Source of the DNA: a virus
Virus record (IMG/VR): IMGVR_UViG_3300035162_003201
Coordinates: 1-22,555 of that record
Reading direction: 5' to 3' (one strand)
DNA length: 22,555 nt
Within the stretch, counting starts at the first letter, position 1. The number at the start of each line of letters is the position of its first letter. Positions 1-8,249 of this stretch are shown piece after piece. Position numbers and translations under genes: made by a program. The notes below the pieces were generated by a model. The model was not told the origin of the DNA and made no database searches. It worked only from the letters and a program-made list of their open reading frames with translations.

Positions 1-1862
1 GAGTAGTTTCTCTTATTAATCAACCTATCATTAAAAGCATTTCTACAGGAGCTAATGTTGAAATGATGGTTAAAGAGGGTCTAGCTAGAATAAAAGGATT
101 AGTTGAAAGCAAGTTAGAAAAAGATGAGAATTACGTAGCTGTTTTAGAAAGTGTGGAAATAGATACAAAAGCTATAAAAAAATTAATGGAGAAACCTCTT
201 GAAGAAATGACTAAAGAGGAGCTTATACAACAAGCCAAAGTAATGATACTTTTTAATAAAGCTTCTGAAATAGGTACTAAAGCATTTATAGATCCTTCTA
301 AAGGACTTAAAATGCTTCAAGATATTCCTACTAATTATGCTGCATTACAAGATGTGACAGATAATTTAGATGTAATGTATAAACAATCTGACAGAGAGCT
401 TGTTAAAGATAAAGAAGGTAATTATATATTAACTGGAGATTTTCCTTTTGAAAATACTGATATATTAAAAATACCTCATATTGCTTCTTCTCGTTCTGTA
501 TTATTAATGCTTAAAAATAAATTAGAGCATTTATTTTATAAACATAATGAAGAGCTTATTAAACTATCAAAAGAAATTTCAAATAAATTTGAGATTAAAT
601 TAGATAAAAATAAAAATAAAAATTTAGAAATAATTAGAGATGAGTTTATAAAATATATTCTATCAGGAGTTGATGTACCTATTGAAAACAGTGATTATAT
701 ATATAATTTTGATACTCGTAATGAAGATCCTTATAAGTATAAACATAATTTGTTTACACGTACAGCTACTGGTACTGATGCTTGGAATATGAATTTTATT
801 GAGAATATAGAGCTCATGAAAAAAACTGTTGATAATAAATTTCTAAAAGGTTTAGAAATTAAAACAGATTGGAAAACAGGTCTTAAGTATCTTAAGTTTA
901 CTACTCTTAGTAACATGGAACAAAGAGACGTATTAATGTATACAGATTCTTTTGAAAAACTTAATAGCGATCCTAATTTAACTTACAATAACTTCCAAAG
1001 AGACTTTGTAAAGTACTCTGTGCTTAATCAAGGTCTAGAGTTTGGTTCTAGAAACTATAGTATGATACTTCCTCCTCAGATGTATGGAGAGATATCTAAT
1101 AGTCTTGATGTAGCTCTTACAAACATCTTTGATAGTGTAGAAACTGATAGAGGTAATGAGAAAAAAACTAAAACTAAAATATACAATACCTTAGACAAAA
1201 TGAGAGATCATTTTGGAATACAACTTGCTTTAGCTAAAGCTGATATTTTACCTAAATTATTTAAAGAAGAGCCTGTAACTACTCAAAGTAAAAATGGTAA
1301 AAAAGTAAGAACAGGTATAGAAAATGGTATTATGTATAGTATTAAATATAAAGTTTCTAAAAATAAAGATTATAATACTTTTCCAAAATTAATATCTGAT
1401 AGCTATAAAGATAGGATTAGTGCTTATATAAAACTTCCTGATACTGAAAATGGTTTTGTGTACTATCAGAAGATTGGTAATAAACCTGTATCAGGTGCTC
1501 AATATCAGTATGAAGAAAAAGTGTCTAAAGAAGGTTATCTTCTAAATAAAGCATTTCCTGGTAATATATTAGTACGTTCTGTAGAAGATAATACTCCTAA
1601 TGAAAAAGGCACTTTTAGATATGCTTCAGATGAGGTATTAGCCAAGAAAAGCGATATTTTAATAAAAAATTATTCTGATATTACAAGAATGGATGCTTTA
1701 GTATATGGAGTAAAAAGTAGAAAAAATGCTACTAAATCAGATAATACTAATAAAAAATATATTTATACTTTATCAAATTCTATATCTTTGAATGAAGTCA
1801 CTACTTTAGATTTACTAGGAGTAGAAGATGAAAATGATATTAAAGATTGCTTAATCAAATAA
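1..1862 (+). CDS. Large virion-type protein of unknown function, 5' end cut by window edge
   Basis: The reading frame is open from base 3 to the TAA at 1860-1862. The first in-frame ATG is at 63, but codons 3-62 read on without a stop, so I take the gene to begin outside the window. About 620 residues are visible. They are lysine-, asparagine- and glutamate-rich and mostly helical, with no signal peptide or membrane segment. I recognise no catalytic motif or family. The next gene starts four bases after the stop and is a 1632-residue polyvalent protein on the same strand. Size and position suggest a structural or ejected virion protein from the same late transcript. Coding is well supported by length and frame; the function is unknown. 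Confidence 0.85.
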   Translation, partial: VVSLINQPIIKSISTGANVEMMVKEGLARIKGLVESKLEKDENYVAVLESVEIDTKAIKKLMEKPLEEMTKEELIQQAKVMILFNKASEIGTKAFIDPSKGLKMLQDIPTNYAALQDVTDNLDVMYKQSDRELVKDKEGNYILTGDFPFENTDILKIPHIASSRSVLLMLKNKLEHLFYKHNEELIKLSKEISNKFEIKLDKNKNKNLEIIRDEFIKYILSGVDVPIENSDYIYNFDTRNEDPYKYKHNLFTRTATGTDAWNMNFIENIELMKKTVDNKFLKGLEIKTDWKTGLKYLKFTTLSNMEQRDVLMYTDSFEKLNSDPNLTYNNFQRDFVKYSVLNQGLEFGSRNYSMILPPQMYGEISNSLDVALTNIFDSVETDRGNEKKTKTKIYNTLDKMRDHFGIQLALAKADILPKLFKEEPVTTQSKNGKKVRTGIENGIMYSIKYKVSKNKDYNTFPKLISDSYKDRISAYIKLPDTENGFVYYQKIGNKPVSGAQYQYEEKVSKEGYLLNKAFPGNILVRSVEDNTPNEKGTFRYASDEVLAKKSDILIKNYSDITRMDALVYGVKSRKNATKSDNTNKKYIYTLSNSISLNEVTTLDLLGVEDENDIKDCLIK

Positions 1863-1865
1863 ATT

Positions 1866-4800
1866 ATGGCGTGTCCCAATATAAATACTAAATACTTTAG
1901 AAATCTTAAAAAAGATTTTGGCTTTGATGATGCTTATAGAATTAACTATCGTACCAACAAACAAAAATTTGATAATTGGTATAAAGATGGTCAGCGTGAT
2001 AAATTTGGTAATCCTAGAATAAATGGAAATTACTTTATTAGTGGAAGTGGTCAAAAATTTTTAATAGCTAATGCTCTTAAAACTACTGAAGAAGAGCGTA
2101 ACTTATGGCAATTAGGAGCTAGGACTGAATGGAAGAATCCTGCTAATACTAAAACATCAGAATTATCTAAAGCACAATGGGTACATGTGCGTACTAAAGC
2201 TTTTAAAGAATGGTTTGGTGATTGGCAAAACTTTACTAATGAATCTATTAGTAAAGCAATAAACAAAGTTACTGGAGAACCTCAAGTATATTATCATCAA
2301 GGTAATAAAGTATATAGTTCTGAGAAAAGCAATACTCCTGTGTTTATTAAATCTGAAAAAGCAATAAAAGATAGAGTCATAGTAAAAGAAGATGAAAATA
2401 TTAAATCTGCCGTATCTAATAACGGAGAGTATACTGTAGGTATTAATGATATAAACAAAAGTAGATTAGAAGGTGGAGTAAAAGAAACTATTGACACTGT
2501 AGAAGATAAATCAGAACTACTTAAGAATAAGTTTGCTGCTATAGGAATAGATGTTACTGTAGTAGAAGATGATACTTTAGAGGAAAATGCTAATGTTAGA
2601 TTAGTAGACGGTAATCCAGTTATTACTATTAATCCTAATAAAGTATATGCTGATACTATACCTCATGAGTTCTCTCATCTTTACGTAGATTTACTAGGAT
2701 ATTCTCACCCATTAGTTAAAGCAGGTATTAAGCAATTAAAAGAGAGAAGTCCAAAATTATGGAATATTATACAAAAAAAATATGCTGAAGATAATCTTAC
2801 TCAAGAACAATTAGAAAAAGAACTTTTAGTAACTGCTATGGGCACTGAAGGAGCAGCATTAATGGAAGATAATCCTACAGGAATAGCGCCTTGGAAAGCA
2901 ACAGTAGCTAGAATATTTAGAGAAATAGGTAAAATATTAGGTATTAAACCTAATATAGCTAAACAATTATTTACTGATATAATGGCTAATGAGTTTCGTA
3001 TTAATGAGTTTAGGGGCCAATTAGAAAAAGGAGTACAAAAATCTAAATTAAATGATATAGCAGAAACTAGTTCTTATGTAACTTTAAATGACTCAGACCC
3101 TAAAAATACTTTTTATAAGAATACAAAAACTAATTCAATATTAAGCCGTCTTACAGATTTTATAAGTGGTGATAAAAGCCCATTTAGTTTTGTTAAAAAC
3201 GGTCAAGTAATAAATTATGAAAGAATTAGGGCTGAAAATGCTTTTTTAAGACATGGTAAAGATAAAAAAACAGAAACTGTAGAATATGTAATAGAAAATA
3301 AAAGAAAAATATTCACTTTTGATGAATTAGTAGCTTTTTATAAAATAAAAAATACAACTAGTACTGCTGCAGGCTCTGTAGCTCATGCTATGATTGAAAA
3401 ATTTATTAAAATATTTAATAATCAGCCTACTATGGATATAGATAAACGTATTAATGAGTTATCAAAAGAAAAGCCAGGTGAACAAGATAATATTCCAGAA
3501 TCATGGTTTTCTTGGTTAGATTCTCCTACATTAACTAAAATATTTGGTAGATTAGGAATAAATTCTTTTGACGAAAATATAGATCTAAATGATAGAGATA
3601 AAATACAAGCTGAAGTAATATTACATAGTGATTTATTAGGAATAGCTACAACTGCTGATACTATAGTAGAACATAATGATGGTTCTATATCTATGATTGA
3701 TTGGAAAGCAGGTAACCACTTTCTCACTGACTTTGCAGATACTTCACGTATCTTAAAATACTCAGGAAACAATTATATTAATATATACGATAATAAAGTA
3801 GGAAGAGCTCAATTAGAGCTTATGATGAGAGCTATGATTATTAAAGAACATCATCCTGATACTAAATTTAGAAACTTAACAGTAGCCCATTTACAAAAAA
3901 TTAAAGAAGTAGAAGGTTTTGAGGTTAATATAAATGATACTTTAAGTATACTAGAAAAATACTATAAAATAGAAAAACCTGATGTATACAAACAGCTAAA
4001 AGAAAAAGGAGTATTTAATGCACGTAGCTATGTAGGCATGGATATGGATATGAAATTTGATGCTGATATGGAAGGAAAGTCTAATTCAGATAAAATAGCA
4101 ATATATACTAATAGACTACAAGCATTAACAACTTCATATCCTAAAAATAAACATAATGATGATGAAATTGTAGATCTAACTAAAAAGATTTTAATATTAG
4201 AAAAAAATCCTGGAGATTCTCTTGATTTTTCTATGACAGGAGAGTCTGATATGGGATTTATTAAAAGATGGCTAGGAAGTAAAACTGCCGTCACTAATAA
4301 TATTGTACAAACATTTATTAAAAAAATTGTAGAACCTGCACAAAATAGAGCACAAGAAGAATTAGATAAGGCTAATAAAGAGCATAGAGACCTTCTTATT
4401 AAAGTAGCTGATGAATACTTTGAAAGAAAAGGTTTAGGTAAGAGGTCTGATAAATGGATGGCTGATAATTTTAAAAGTTTCTTTGTTAAGTACAATGATA
4501 TGTACAGCTTTATGTGGGAGTATATGGATACTCCAGGTAAAACTGGATGGTATGCACGTACGGATATGGATTCTTTAATTAAAGATAATAGAACTCCTGA
4601 AGGTCGTCAAATGACTGAGGCTGAAAAAGAATATTCTATATGGTACAGAGCAAAAATTGCTGAAATGTATGAAGAAACTATGTCTAGAATAGGCAATGCA
4701 GAAGGAGATCCTATATGGAAAATATTAAAGAAACCTGCAAAAGCGGACCCTAACTTTATGCCTAGAGTACCTATAACTATAGAAGAAGTAGCAGAAATTA

Positions 4801-6764
4801 GAACTTTAATAAAAAATGGAGCTGTTGTTAAAGAACAGCTTAGTGATAGAACTCGTAGAGTAACTAGTTCATATTGGGAATATATAAAAAGTAACAAATT
4901 AACTACATTTACTGAAGATCTTTATAGAGAAAACGAAGGTAATGCAGGACTACCTGTAAAGTATGTAGCTGATAGCAAAATTATAGAGTCTCAAAATCAT
5001 ACTATGAATACTGAAATCATATTTGAAAACTTTGCTTCTAATATGATAATGAAAAAAAACCTAGATCCTGCTTATGCTGTGGGACAAGGTGTTATAGGAT
5101 ATTTTAATTCTAGTCAACTATTAGATCCTGAATCTGGAGAAACAAAGTTTCCTATGATGACTAAATGGTTAGAAGATCAATTAAAAATACAATTACAAAC
5201 AATTAAAGGTAAAGAAGAATTTGCTCGTAAAGGAATTAAAATTCCTTCTGGAGGATGGAAAATAGAAAGAAATTCTAAAACTAAAACAGGATTGGCTATA
5301 GTACCTGTAAATCCAGGAAAGTTTAAAAAAATTAACATATTTGGTTTCATGAAAGGTATGAAATCTTTTGTTAGTGCTTCTACATTGTGGCTTAAACCTT
5401 ATGCAGGTGCTGCCAATGGTGCTTTAATAACTATTTTTAATGCTAAAGCTGCTATAAGAAATAGTATAGCATCTAGAATATGGGATGTAGATGATTCATC
5501 TATTGATTTTACTTTTACTGATTTAGTATTTGCTCATAAAGAAATGGGTAAACATTGGGCAAAGACTTTTGCTGGTGGAGCTGGAGGATTAGTAACAGGT
5601 GCTACTGCAGGGTTTTTTACAGCAGGTCCTTTAGGAGCTATAGCAGGTGCTGCAATCGGTGGTGCAGTAAGTGGGGCTATTGGGGCAATGACTTCTAATG
5701 ATGCTACATCAATAAATAAAGATAAATTAACTCTTCTTATGAAGAAATATAGATTTCTACCTGACAATTATGATTTTGCTGTAAATAACTCTGAACTTAT
5801 AACAGGTAAAAATAAACCTATAGATCAAGGACACATGTATTTATTTCATTCTATACCTGAAGAATATGGGCAACAAGTTCTTCTTATAGCTATGATGAAA
5901 AGAATGGGAGTATGGGATAAATATGACGTAAATAGCAAAGGAGAATTAGAATGGACAGGTGGAGTAAGATTTAAAAGAATTACTTCTGATGGAGAAGTTA
6001 TAGAAGTTAAAGGATTAACTCCTGAAGAAATTAATAGAATGAAATATGTTAGTGCTAGAATACATGGGGGATATCGTACTGAAGAAAAAACAGCTTTAGA
6101 GCTTAATGCTTTTGGGCAATGGGCTTTACAATTTAAAAAATATCTTCCTGCCATTATTATAGACTCTGCACAAGGAAAGTTTGAAGATATGTCTATAGGA
6201 AAATTTGCTAAAAGTTTAAAACAACAAGAAGGTCAAGATGTTTATGAATGGGTATCTACGGCTAACAGAGGTAGAATGGGAGCATTTGGGGCATGGTTGA
6301 TGGTAATAGCTGGAATGAGAGATGGTACTTATAAAGAGTATATGGAAACTTTATCTATAGAAGAGAAAAAACAAATTACTGATTTCTTTGTATCTATGGG
6401 ATCTTGGATTATGTTATTTCTCGCTATACCTATGGCATTTGATGATGATGATGATGAAATTTGGGGAATTAAAGCATCAAACGCTGCTAAAGATAGATAT
6501 GAAAAATTAGCTCAGGATATGACTCAAGGATGGAATCCTGCAGATTGGGGTAAAGCTCTTGAAAAACCTTTTCCAACAATACCTAAGTTCTATAATGTGG
6601 GTACAGGGCTTTTAGATATGTTTACTAAAGGGTTATTAAAAGGAGAAAGAGTTACAACTGGTAGATATAAAGGTAATATGCCAGGATCAGCTGCTGTTAG
6701 GCATAACTTACCTATTTTTGCTACTATGTGGGAAATAGAAAGATTTGCGGAAAGTAGAAATTAA
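1866..6764 (+). CDS. Giant polyvalent protein: ART-like motif, HExxH metallopeptidase, PD-(D/E)XK nuclease, hydrophobic C-terminal part
   Basis: This 1632-residue protein starts at ATG 1866, four bases after the previous stop. Residues 109-144 carry a WFGDW...GEPQVYYH segment resembling the start of ADP-ribosyltransferase domains in phage polyvalent proteins, but the usual YHGT is YHQG. Residues 267-271 are HEFSH, a zinc-metallopeptidase HExxH motif. Around 502-655 is a RecB-like PD-(D/E)XK fold: GSVAHAMIE near 502, D598, D612-W-K614, and QLELM near 650. Residues about 1235-1278 are a long Gly/Ala-rich hydrophobic stretch; about 1509-1526 is a second hydrophobic segment followed by five aspartates. 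Polyvalent proteins of this type are packaged in virions and ejected with DNA; the nuclease and peptidase could act on host defences. Domain calls are by motif only. The peptidase and nuclease calls are fairly secure; the ART call is weak. Confidence 0.85.
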   Translation: MACPNINTKYFRNLKKDFGFDDAYRINYRTNKQKFDNWYKDGQRDKFGNPRINGNYFISGSGQKFLIANALKTTEEERNLWQLGARTEWKNPANTKTSELSKAQWVHVRTKAFKEWFGDWQNFTNESISKAINKVTGEPQVYYHQGNKVYSSEKSNTPVFIKSEKAIKDRVIVKEDENIKSAVSNNGEYTVGINDINKSRLEGGVKETIDTVEDKSELLKNKFAAIGIDVTVVEDDTLEENANVRLVDGNPVITINPNKVYADTIPHEFSHLYVDLLGYSHPLVKAGIKQLKERSPKLWNIIQKKYAEDNLTQEQLEKELLVTAMGTEGAALMEDNPTGIAPWKATVARIFREIGKILGIKPNIAKQLFTDIMANEFRINEFRGQLEKGVQKSKLNDIAETSSYVTLNDSDPKNTFYKNTKTNSILSRLTDFISGDKSPFSFVKNGQVINYERIRAENAFLRHGKDKKTETVEYVIENKRKIFTFDELVAFYKIKNTTSTAAGSVAHAMIEKFIKIFNNQPTMDIDKRINELSKEKPGEQDNIPESWFSWLDSPTLTKIFGRLGINSFDENIDLNDRDKIQAEVILHSDLLGIATTADTIVEHNDGSISMIDWKAGNHFLTDFADTSRILKYSGNNYINIYDNKVGRAQLELMMRAMIIKEHHPDTKFRNLTVAHLQKIKEVEGFEVNINDTLSILEKYYKIEKPDVYKQLKEKGVFNARSYVGMDMDMKFDADMEGKSNSDKIAIYTNRLQALTTSYPKNKHNDDEIVDLTKKILILEKNPGDSLDFSMTGESDMGFIKRWLGSKTAVTNNIVQTFIKKIVEPAQNRAQEELDKANKEHRDLLIKVADEYFERKGLGKRSDKWMADNFKSFFVKYNDMYSFMWEYMDTPGKTGWYARTDMDSLIKDNRTPEGRQMTEAEKEYSIWYRAKIAEMYEETMSRIGNAEGDPIWKILKKPAKADPNFMPRVPITIEEVAEIRTLIKNGAVVKEQLSDRTRRVTSSYWEYIKSNKLTTFTEDLYRENEGNAGLPVKYVADSKIIESQNHTMNTEIIFENFASNMIMKKNLDPAYAVGQGVIGYFNSSQLLDPESGETKFPMMTKWLEDQLKIQLQTIKGKEEFARKGIKIPSGGWKIERNSKTKTGLAIVPVNPGKFKKINIFGFMKGMKSFVSASTLWLKPYAGAANGALITIFNAKAAIRNSIASRIWDVDDSSIDFTFTDLVFAHKEMGKHWAKTFAGGAGGLVTGATAGFFTAGPLGAIAGAAIGGAVSGAIGAMTSNDATSINKDKLTLLMKKYRFLPDNYDFAVNNSELITGKNKPIDQGHMYLFHSIPEEYGQQVLLIAMMKRMGVWDKYDVNSKGELEWTGGVRFKRITSDGEVIEVKGLTPEEINRMKYVSARIHGGYRTEEKTALELNAFGQWALQFKKYLPAIIIDSAQGKFEDMSIGKFAKSLKQQEGQDVYEWVSTANRGRMGAFGAWLMVIAGMRDGTYKEYMETLSIEEKKQITDFFVSMGSWIMLFLAIPMAFDDDDDEIWGIKASNAAKDRYEKLAQDMTQGWNPADWGKALEKPFPTIPKFYNVGTGLLDMFTKGLLKGERVTTGRYKGNMPGSAAVRHNLPIFATMWEIERFAESRN

Positions 6765-6786
6765 ACTTCTTGGGTAGTATGTAAAA

Positions 6787-6811
6787 AAAAGGGAGCTATA
6801 AACTCCCTTTT
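6787..6811. terminator. Bidirectional hairpin terminator between convergent gene blocks
   Basis: A perfect 9-base-pair stem (AAAAGGGAG / CTCCCTTTT) encloses a CTATAAA loop. On the minus strand the stem runs into nine T residues, making a strong intrinsic terminator for the leftward genes. On the plus strand it ends in CTTTTACTTAT, a weaker T tract. It lies 23 bases after the stop of the polyvalent gene and 25 bases after the stop of the last leftward gene, so it can end both transcripts. Confidence 0.85.
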
Positions 6812-6835
6812 ACTTATCCTATTAATATTTGCCTA

Positions 6836-7021
6836 TTATTTATTAAGCAATTCTTGTTCCATTATAAACTTTCTGACAACTTTACCTAAATCAGTATCAT
6901 TAGGATGTTGTCTTGTCAGTTTTAATATTTGACTATAACTAATAGCCATTTTATATAAGTCTATATGAGTTTTATTTATTTCATTCTTTAGCTCTTCCGA
7001 GTACTTCTTAGTCGCTCCCAT
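6836..7021 (-). CDS. Small helical protein of unknown function
   Basis: A 61-residue charged, helical protein, last gene of the leftward block. I chose ATG 7021 because it forms a TAATG overlap with the UDG stop codon, the same coupling seen elsewhere in this block. An ATG two codons upstream at 7027 would give 63 residues. It begins MGATKKYSEELKNEI and ends EQELLNK, with no membrane segment, cysteines or recognised motif. The bidirectional terminator follows 25 bases after its stop. Translational coupling to the UDG makes it likely to be real; nothing shows its role. Confidence 0.7.
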   Translation of the reverse strand: MGATKKYSEELKNEINKTHIDLYKMAISYSQILKLTRQHPNDTDLGKVVRKFIMEQELLNK

Positions 7022-7680
7022 TACCATTTTATTGTAGCATATCCCATAGCTTCTAATATCTCATTACAACTGCTAAAACGATCACTTCTTAAGAAGTTTT
7101 CATTAGTGGGGCCTCTGCTTGTTAATATAAAATTACTTTCTTTTACTATACATTTAATATATTTACTAGCATTATCTCCCCATAACATAAATACACAAGG
7201 ATTAGTTTGAGAAATTTTAGTTACTACTTCTTTAATAAATTTATTCCAGTATTTCTTATGAGAACCTGGCTTATCTTTTTCAACAGTCAATGCTGTATTA
7301 ATTAAAAGAATACCTTGCTCTGCCCAACGTTTTAAGTCAGGGTTTTGGTCTAGTTTAAATCCATCATAAATATCATTCTCTATTTCTTTAAATATATTAG
7401 TTAATGATGTAGATACTTTTAATAAATCTTTATTACCAAATGCTAATCCTGTAGCATTACCATCATAGTAAGGCTCATCACCTATTATAACTACTTTAGT
7501 ATCACTAACAGGGCATAGTTTAAATGCTTTAAAAACATTTTCTTTAGAAGGATATATAGTCCTAGTATCAAATGTACCAGGTATAACTTTTTTACCTAAT
7601 TCATTAAAATAATCTGTTTCTATTATAGGCTTGAGTAGTTCATACCACTCTTCTCCCATATGTTGTATTAATTTACTCAT
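7021..7680 (-). CDS. Uracil-DNA glycosylase family 1 homologue with altered catalytic motifs
   Basis: 219 residues, close to normal Ung length. The family scaffold is clear: VVIIGDEPYY at 63-72 corresponds to the GQDPYH water-activating loop, followed by GLAF (78-81). LLINTALTV (125-133) keeps the uracil-specific Asn (N128), SH is at 140-141, and WGDNA at 167-171 matches WGxxA. The C-terminus FSSCNEILEAMGYATIKW matches the family end. The catalytic Asp of GQDPYH is Glu (E69) and the loop's His is Tyr (Y72). The HPSPLS motif is replaced by TSRGPT (187-192) with no His. UDG normally removes uracil from DNA. Here activity may be reduced or lost, leaving a DNA- or uracil-binding role, as UDG-fold processivity factors show is possible. 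Its start ATG overlaps the stop of the small upstream gene. Confidence 0.88.
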   Translation of the reverse strand: MSKLIQHMGEEWYELLKPIIETDYFNELGKKVIPGTFDTRTIYPSKENVFKAFKLCPVSDTKVVIIGDEPYYDGNATGLAFGNKDLLKVSTSLTNIFKEIENDIYDGFKLDQNPDLKRWAEQGILLINTALTVEKDKPGSHKKYWNKFIKEVVTKISQTNPCVFMLWGDNASKYIKCIVKESNFILTSRGPTNENFLRSDRFSSCNEILEAMGYATIKW

Positions 7681-7828
7681 CTTTTTTGTTTTGGTTTAAT
7701 AGTTCTACTAATTTATCTTCTATTTCCATATATTCTTTAGCGGCTAAAACGGGAATAAGACCTTTATCTGTATCTCTACTTATATATACTATATCAGCTA
7801 TCTTCTCTCTTAATTCCAATTCGCTCAT
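7673..7828 (-). CDS. 51-residue acidic helical protein
   Basis: A short gene read from ATG 7828 to TAA 7673-7675. It overlaps its neighbours at both ends: its ATG overlaps the TGA of the upstream gene (ATGA), and its stop lies inside the start of the UDG gene. The product begins MSELELREKIADIVYI and ends LNQNKKDE, and looks like two amphipathic helices. The leader TAAACCAAAACAAAG before its ATG recurs almost exactly before the UDG ATG, and both proteins start MS(E/K)L. Coupled overlaps on both sides are the main evidence that it is translated. Function unknown. Confidence 0.65.
   Translation of the reverse strand: MSELELREKIADIVYISRDTDKGLIPVLAAKEYMEIEDKLVELLNQNKKDE
7678..7698 (-). repeat. 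Repeated start-site leader, copy 1 (before UDG)
   Basis: The minus strand reads TAAACCAAAACAAAAAAGATG here. The same leader, three A shorter, occurs at 7826-7843 before the 51-residue gene. The match continues into the first codons (GAGTAAATT against GAGCGAATT). It may be a shared A-rich translation-initiation element or the trace of a local duplication. Confidence 0.6.
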
Positions 7829-8031
7829 CTTTGTTTTGGTTTATAATTATTTTTGTTATTATAATTCAAGCTAATTTCTATTTCTAAAGCTTTAATTTGC
7901 TCCATGAAATCTCTCCTATCTAAATAACTTGTGCTTTTATTATACAGAGTTTCTAACTCATGCATTCTCTCTAGATAATTATTTTTATCTTCTACCTCTT
8001 GGGTTCCTGGGTGATGTTGTTGATTGTCCAT
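7825..8031 (-). CDS. Small helical protein, possibly the second half of a frameshifted gene
   Basis: Read from ATG 8031 (MDNQQHHPGTQEVEDKNNYL...) to TGA at 7825, 68 residues, charged and predicted coiled coil in its second half (LERMHELETLYNKS, MEQIKALEIEIS). The same frame stays open upstream to 8127 and beyond the A8 run at 8091-8098, reading RYHFFGHVLLKRKEE. That is plausible protein and in the +1 frame relative to the overlapping signal-peptide gene. So it may be an independent gene overlapping that one by 47 bases, or the continuation of it after a frameshift. It is coupled downstream to the 51-residue gene by an ATGA overlap. No family recognised. Confidence 0.55.
   Translation of the reverse strand: MDNQQHHPGTQEVEDKNNYLERMHELETLYNKSTSYLDRRDFMEQIKALEIEISLNYNNKNNYKPKQR
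7826..7843 (-). repeat. Repeated start-site leader, copy 2 (before 51-residue gene)
   Basis: The minus strand reads TAAACCAAAACAAAGATG, the partner of the copy at 7678-7698. It overlaps the last codons of the upstream gene, whose TGA stop overlaps this ATG. Confidence 0.6.
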
Positions 8032-8215
8032 AAGTGAATTGTTTTTTTCTTCTTTTCTTTTTAGTAGAACGTGTCCAAAGAAATGATACCTTTTTTTTAC
8101 TTCTCCACTTTCTACTCTTCTCAGCATTTTTAAATGTATCCATTTGCCAACTGTACATCTGCCCGTAACTCTGTATAGATAAAAATACCAATAAGAGTAT
8201 AAAGTATTTATTCAT
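7985..8215 (-). CDS. Small exported basic protein
   Basis: 76 residues from ATG 8215. Residues 1-19 (MNKYFILLLVFLSIQSYGQ) are a textbook Sec signal peptide: short basic N-terminus, hydrophobic core, and the SYG-Q cleavage site common in Bacteroidota. There is no lipobox cysteine. The mature part is very basic (many Lys and Arg from residue 33 on, ending in NPRGRR) and low in complexity. It follows another exported protein gene by 12 bases. Because the adjoining +1 frame also looks coding past an A8 run, the basic C-terminal half could be an out-of-frame reading and the native product longer. The signal peptide is clear; the function is unknown. A lysis or surface role is possible but unsupported. 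Confidence 0.55.
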   Translation of the reverse strand: MNKYFILLLVFLSIQSYGQMYSWQMDTFKNAEKSRKWRSKKKVSFLWTRSTKKKRRKKQFTYGQSTTSPRNPRGRR

Positions 8216-8249
8216 GAGCTTATTATTCTATTTATATGAGCTTATTATT
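8214..8249. repeat. 14-bp tandem direct repeat spanning two gene ends
   Basis: ATGAGCTTATTATT occurs at 8214-8227 and again at 8236-8249, a 22-base period. On the coding (minus) strand one copy holds the last codons of the secreted 332-residue protein and the other the start codon of the small exported protein. It looks like a small local duplication. Confidence 0.75.

Noticed and set aside
63-1862. ATG at 63 as the start of the first gene
   Set aside because: The frame is open back to base 3 with protein-like codons, so the gene most likely starts outside the window.
5534-5767. Minus-strand open frame rich in Ala and Pro inside the polyvalent gene
   Set aside because: It is the antisense shadow of the Gly/Ala-rich segment of a long, well-supported gene.
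1-6764. Giant virion RNA polymerase, as in some crAss-like phages
   Set aside because: I see no DxDxD-type polymerase motif in either large rightward protein.
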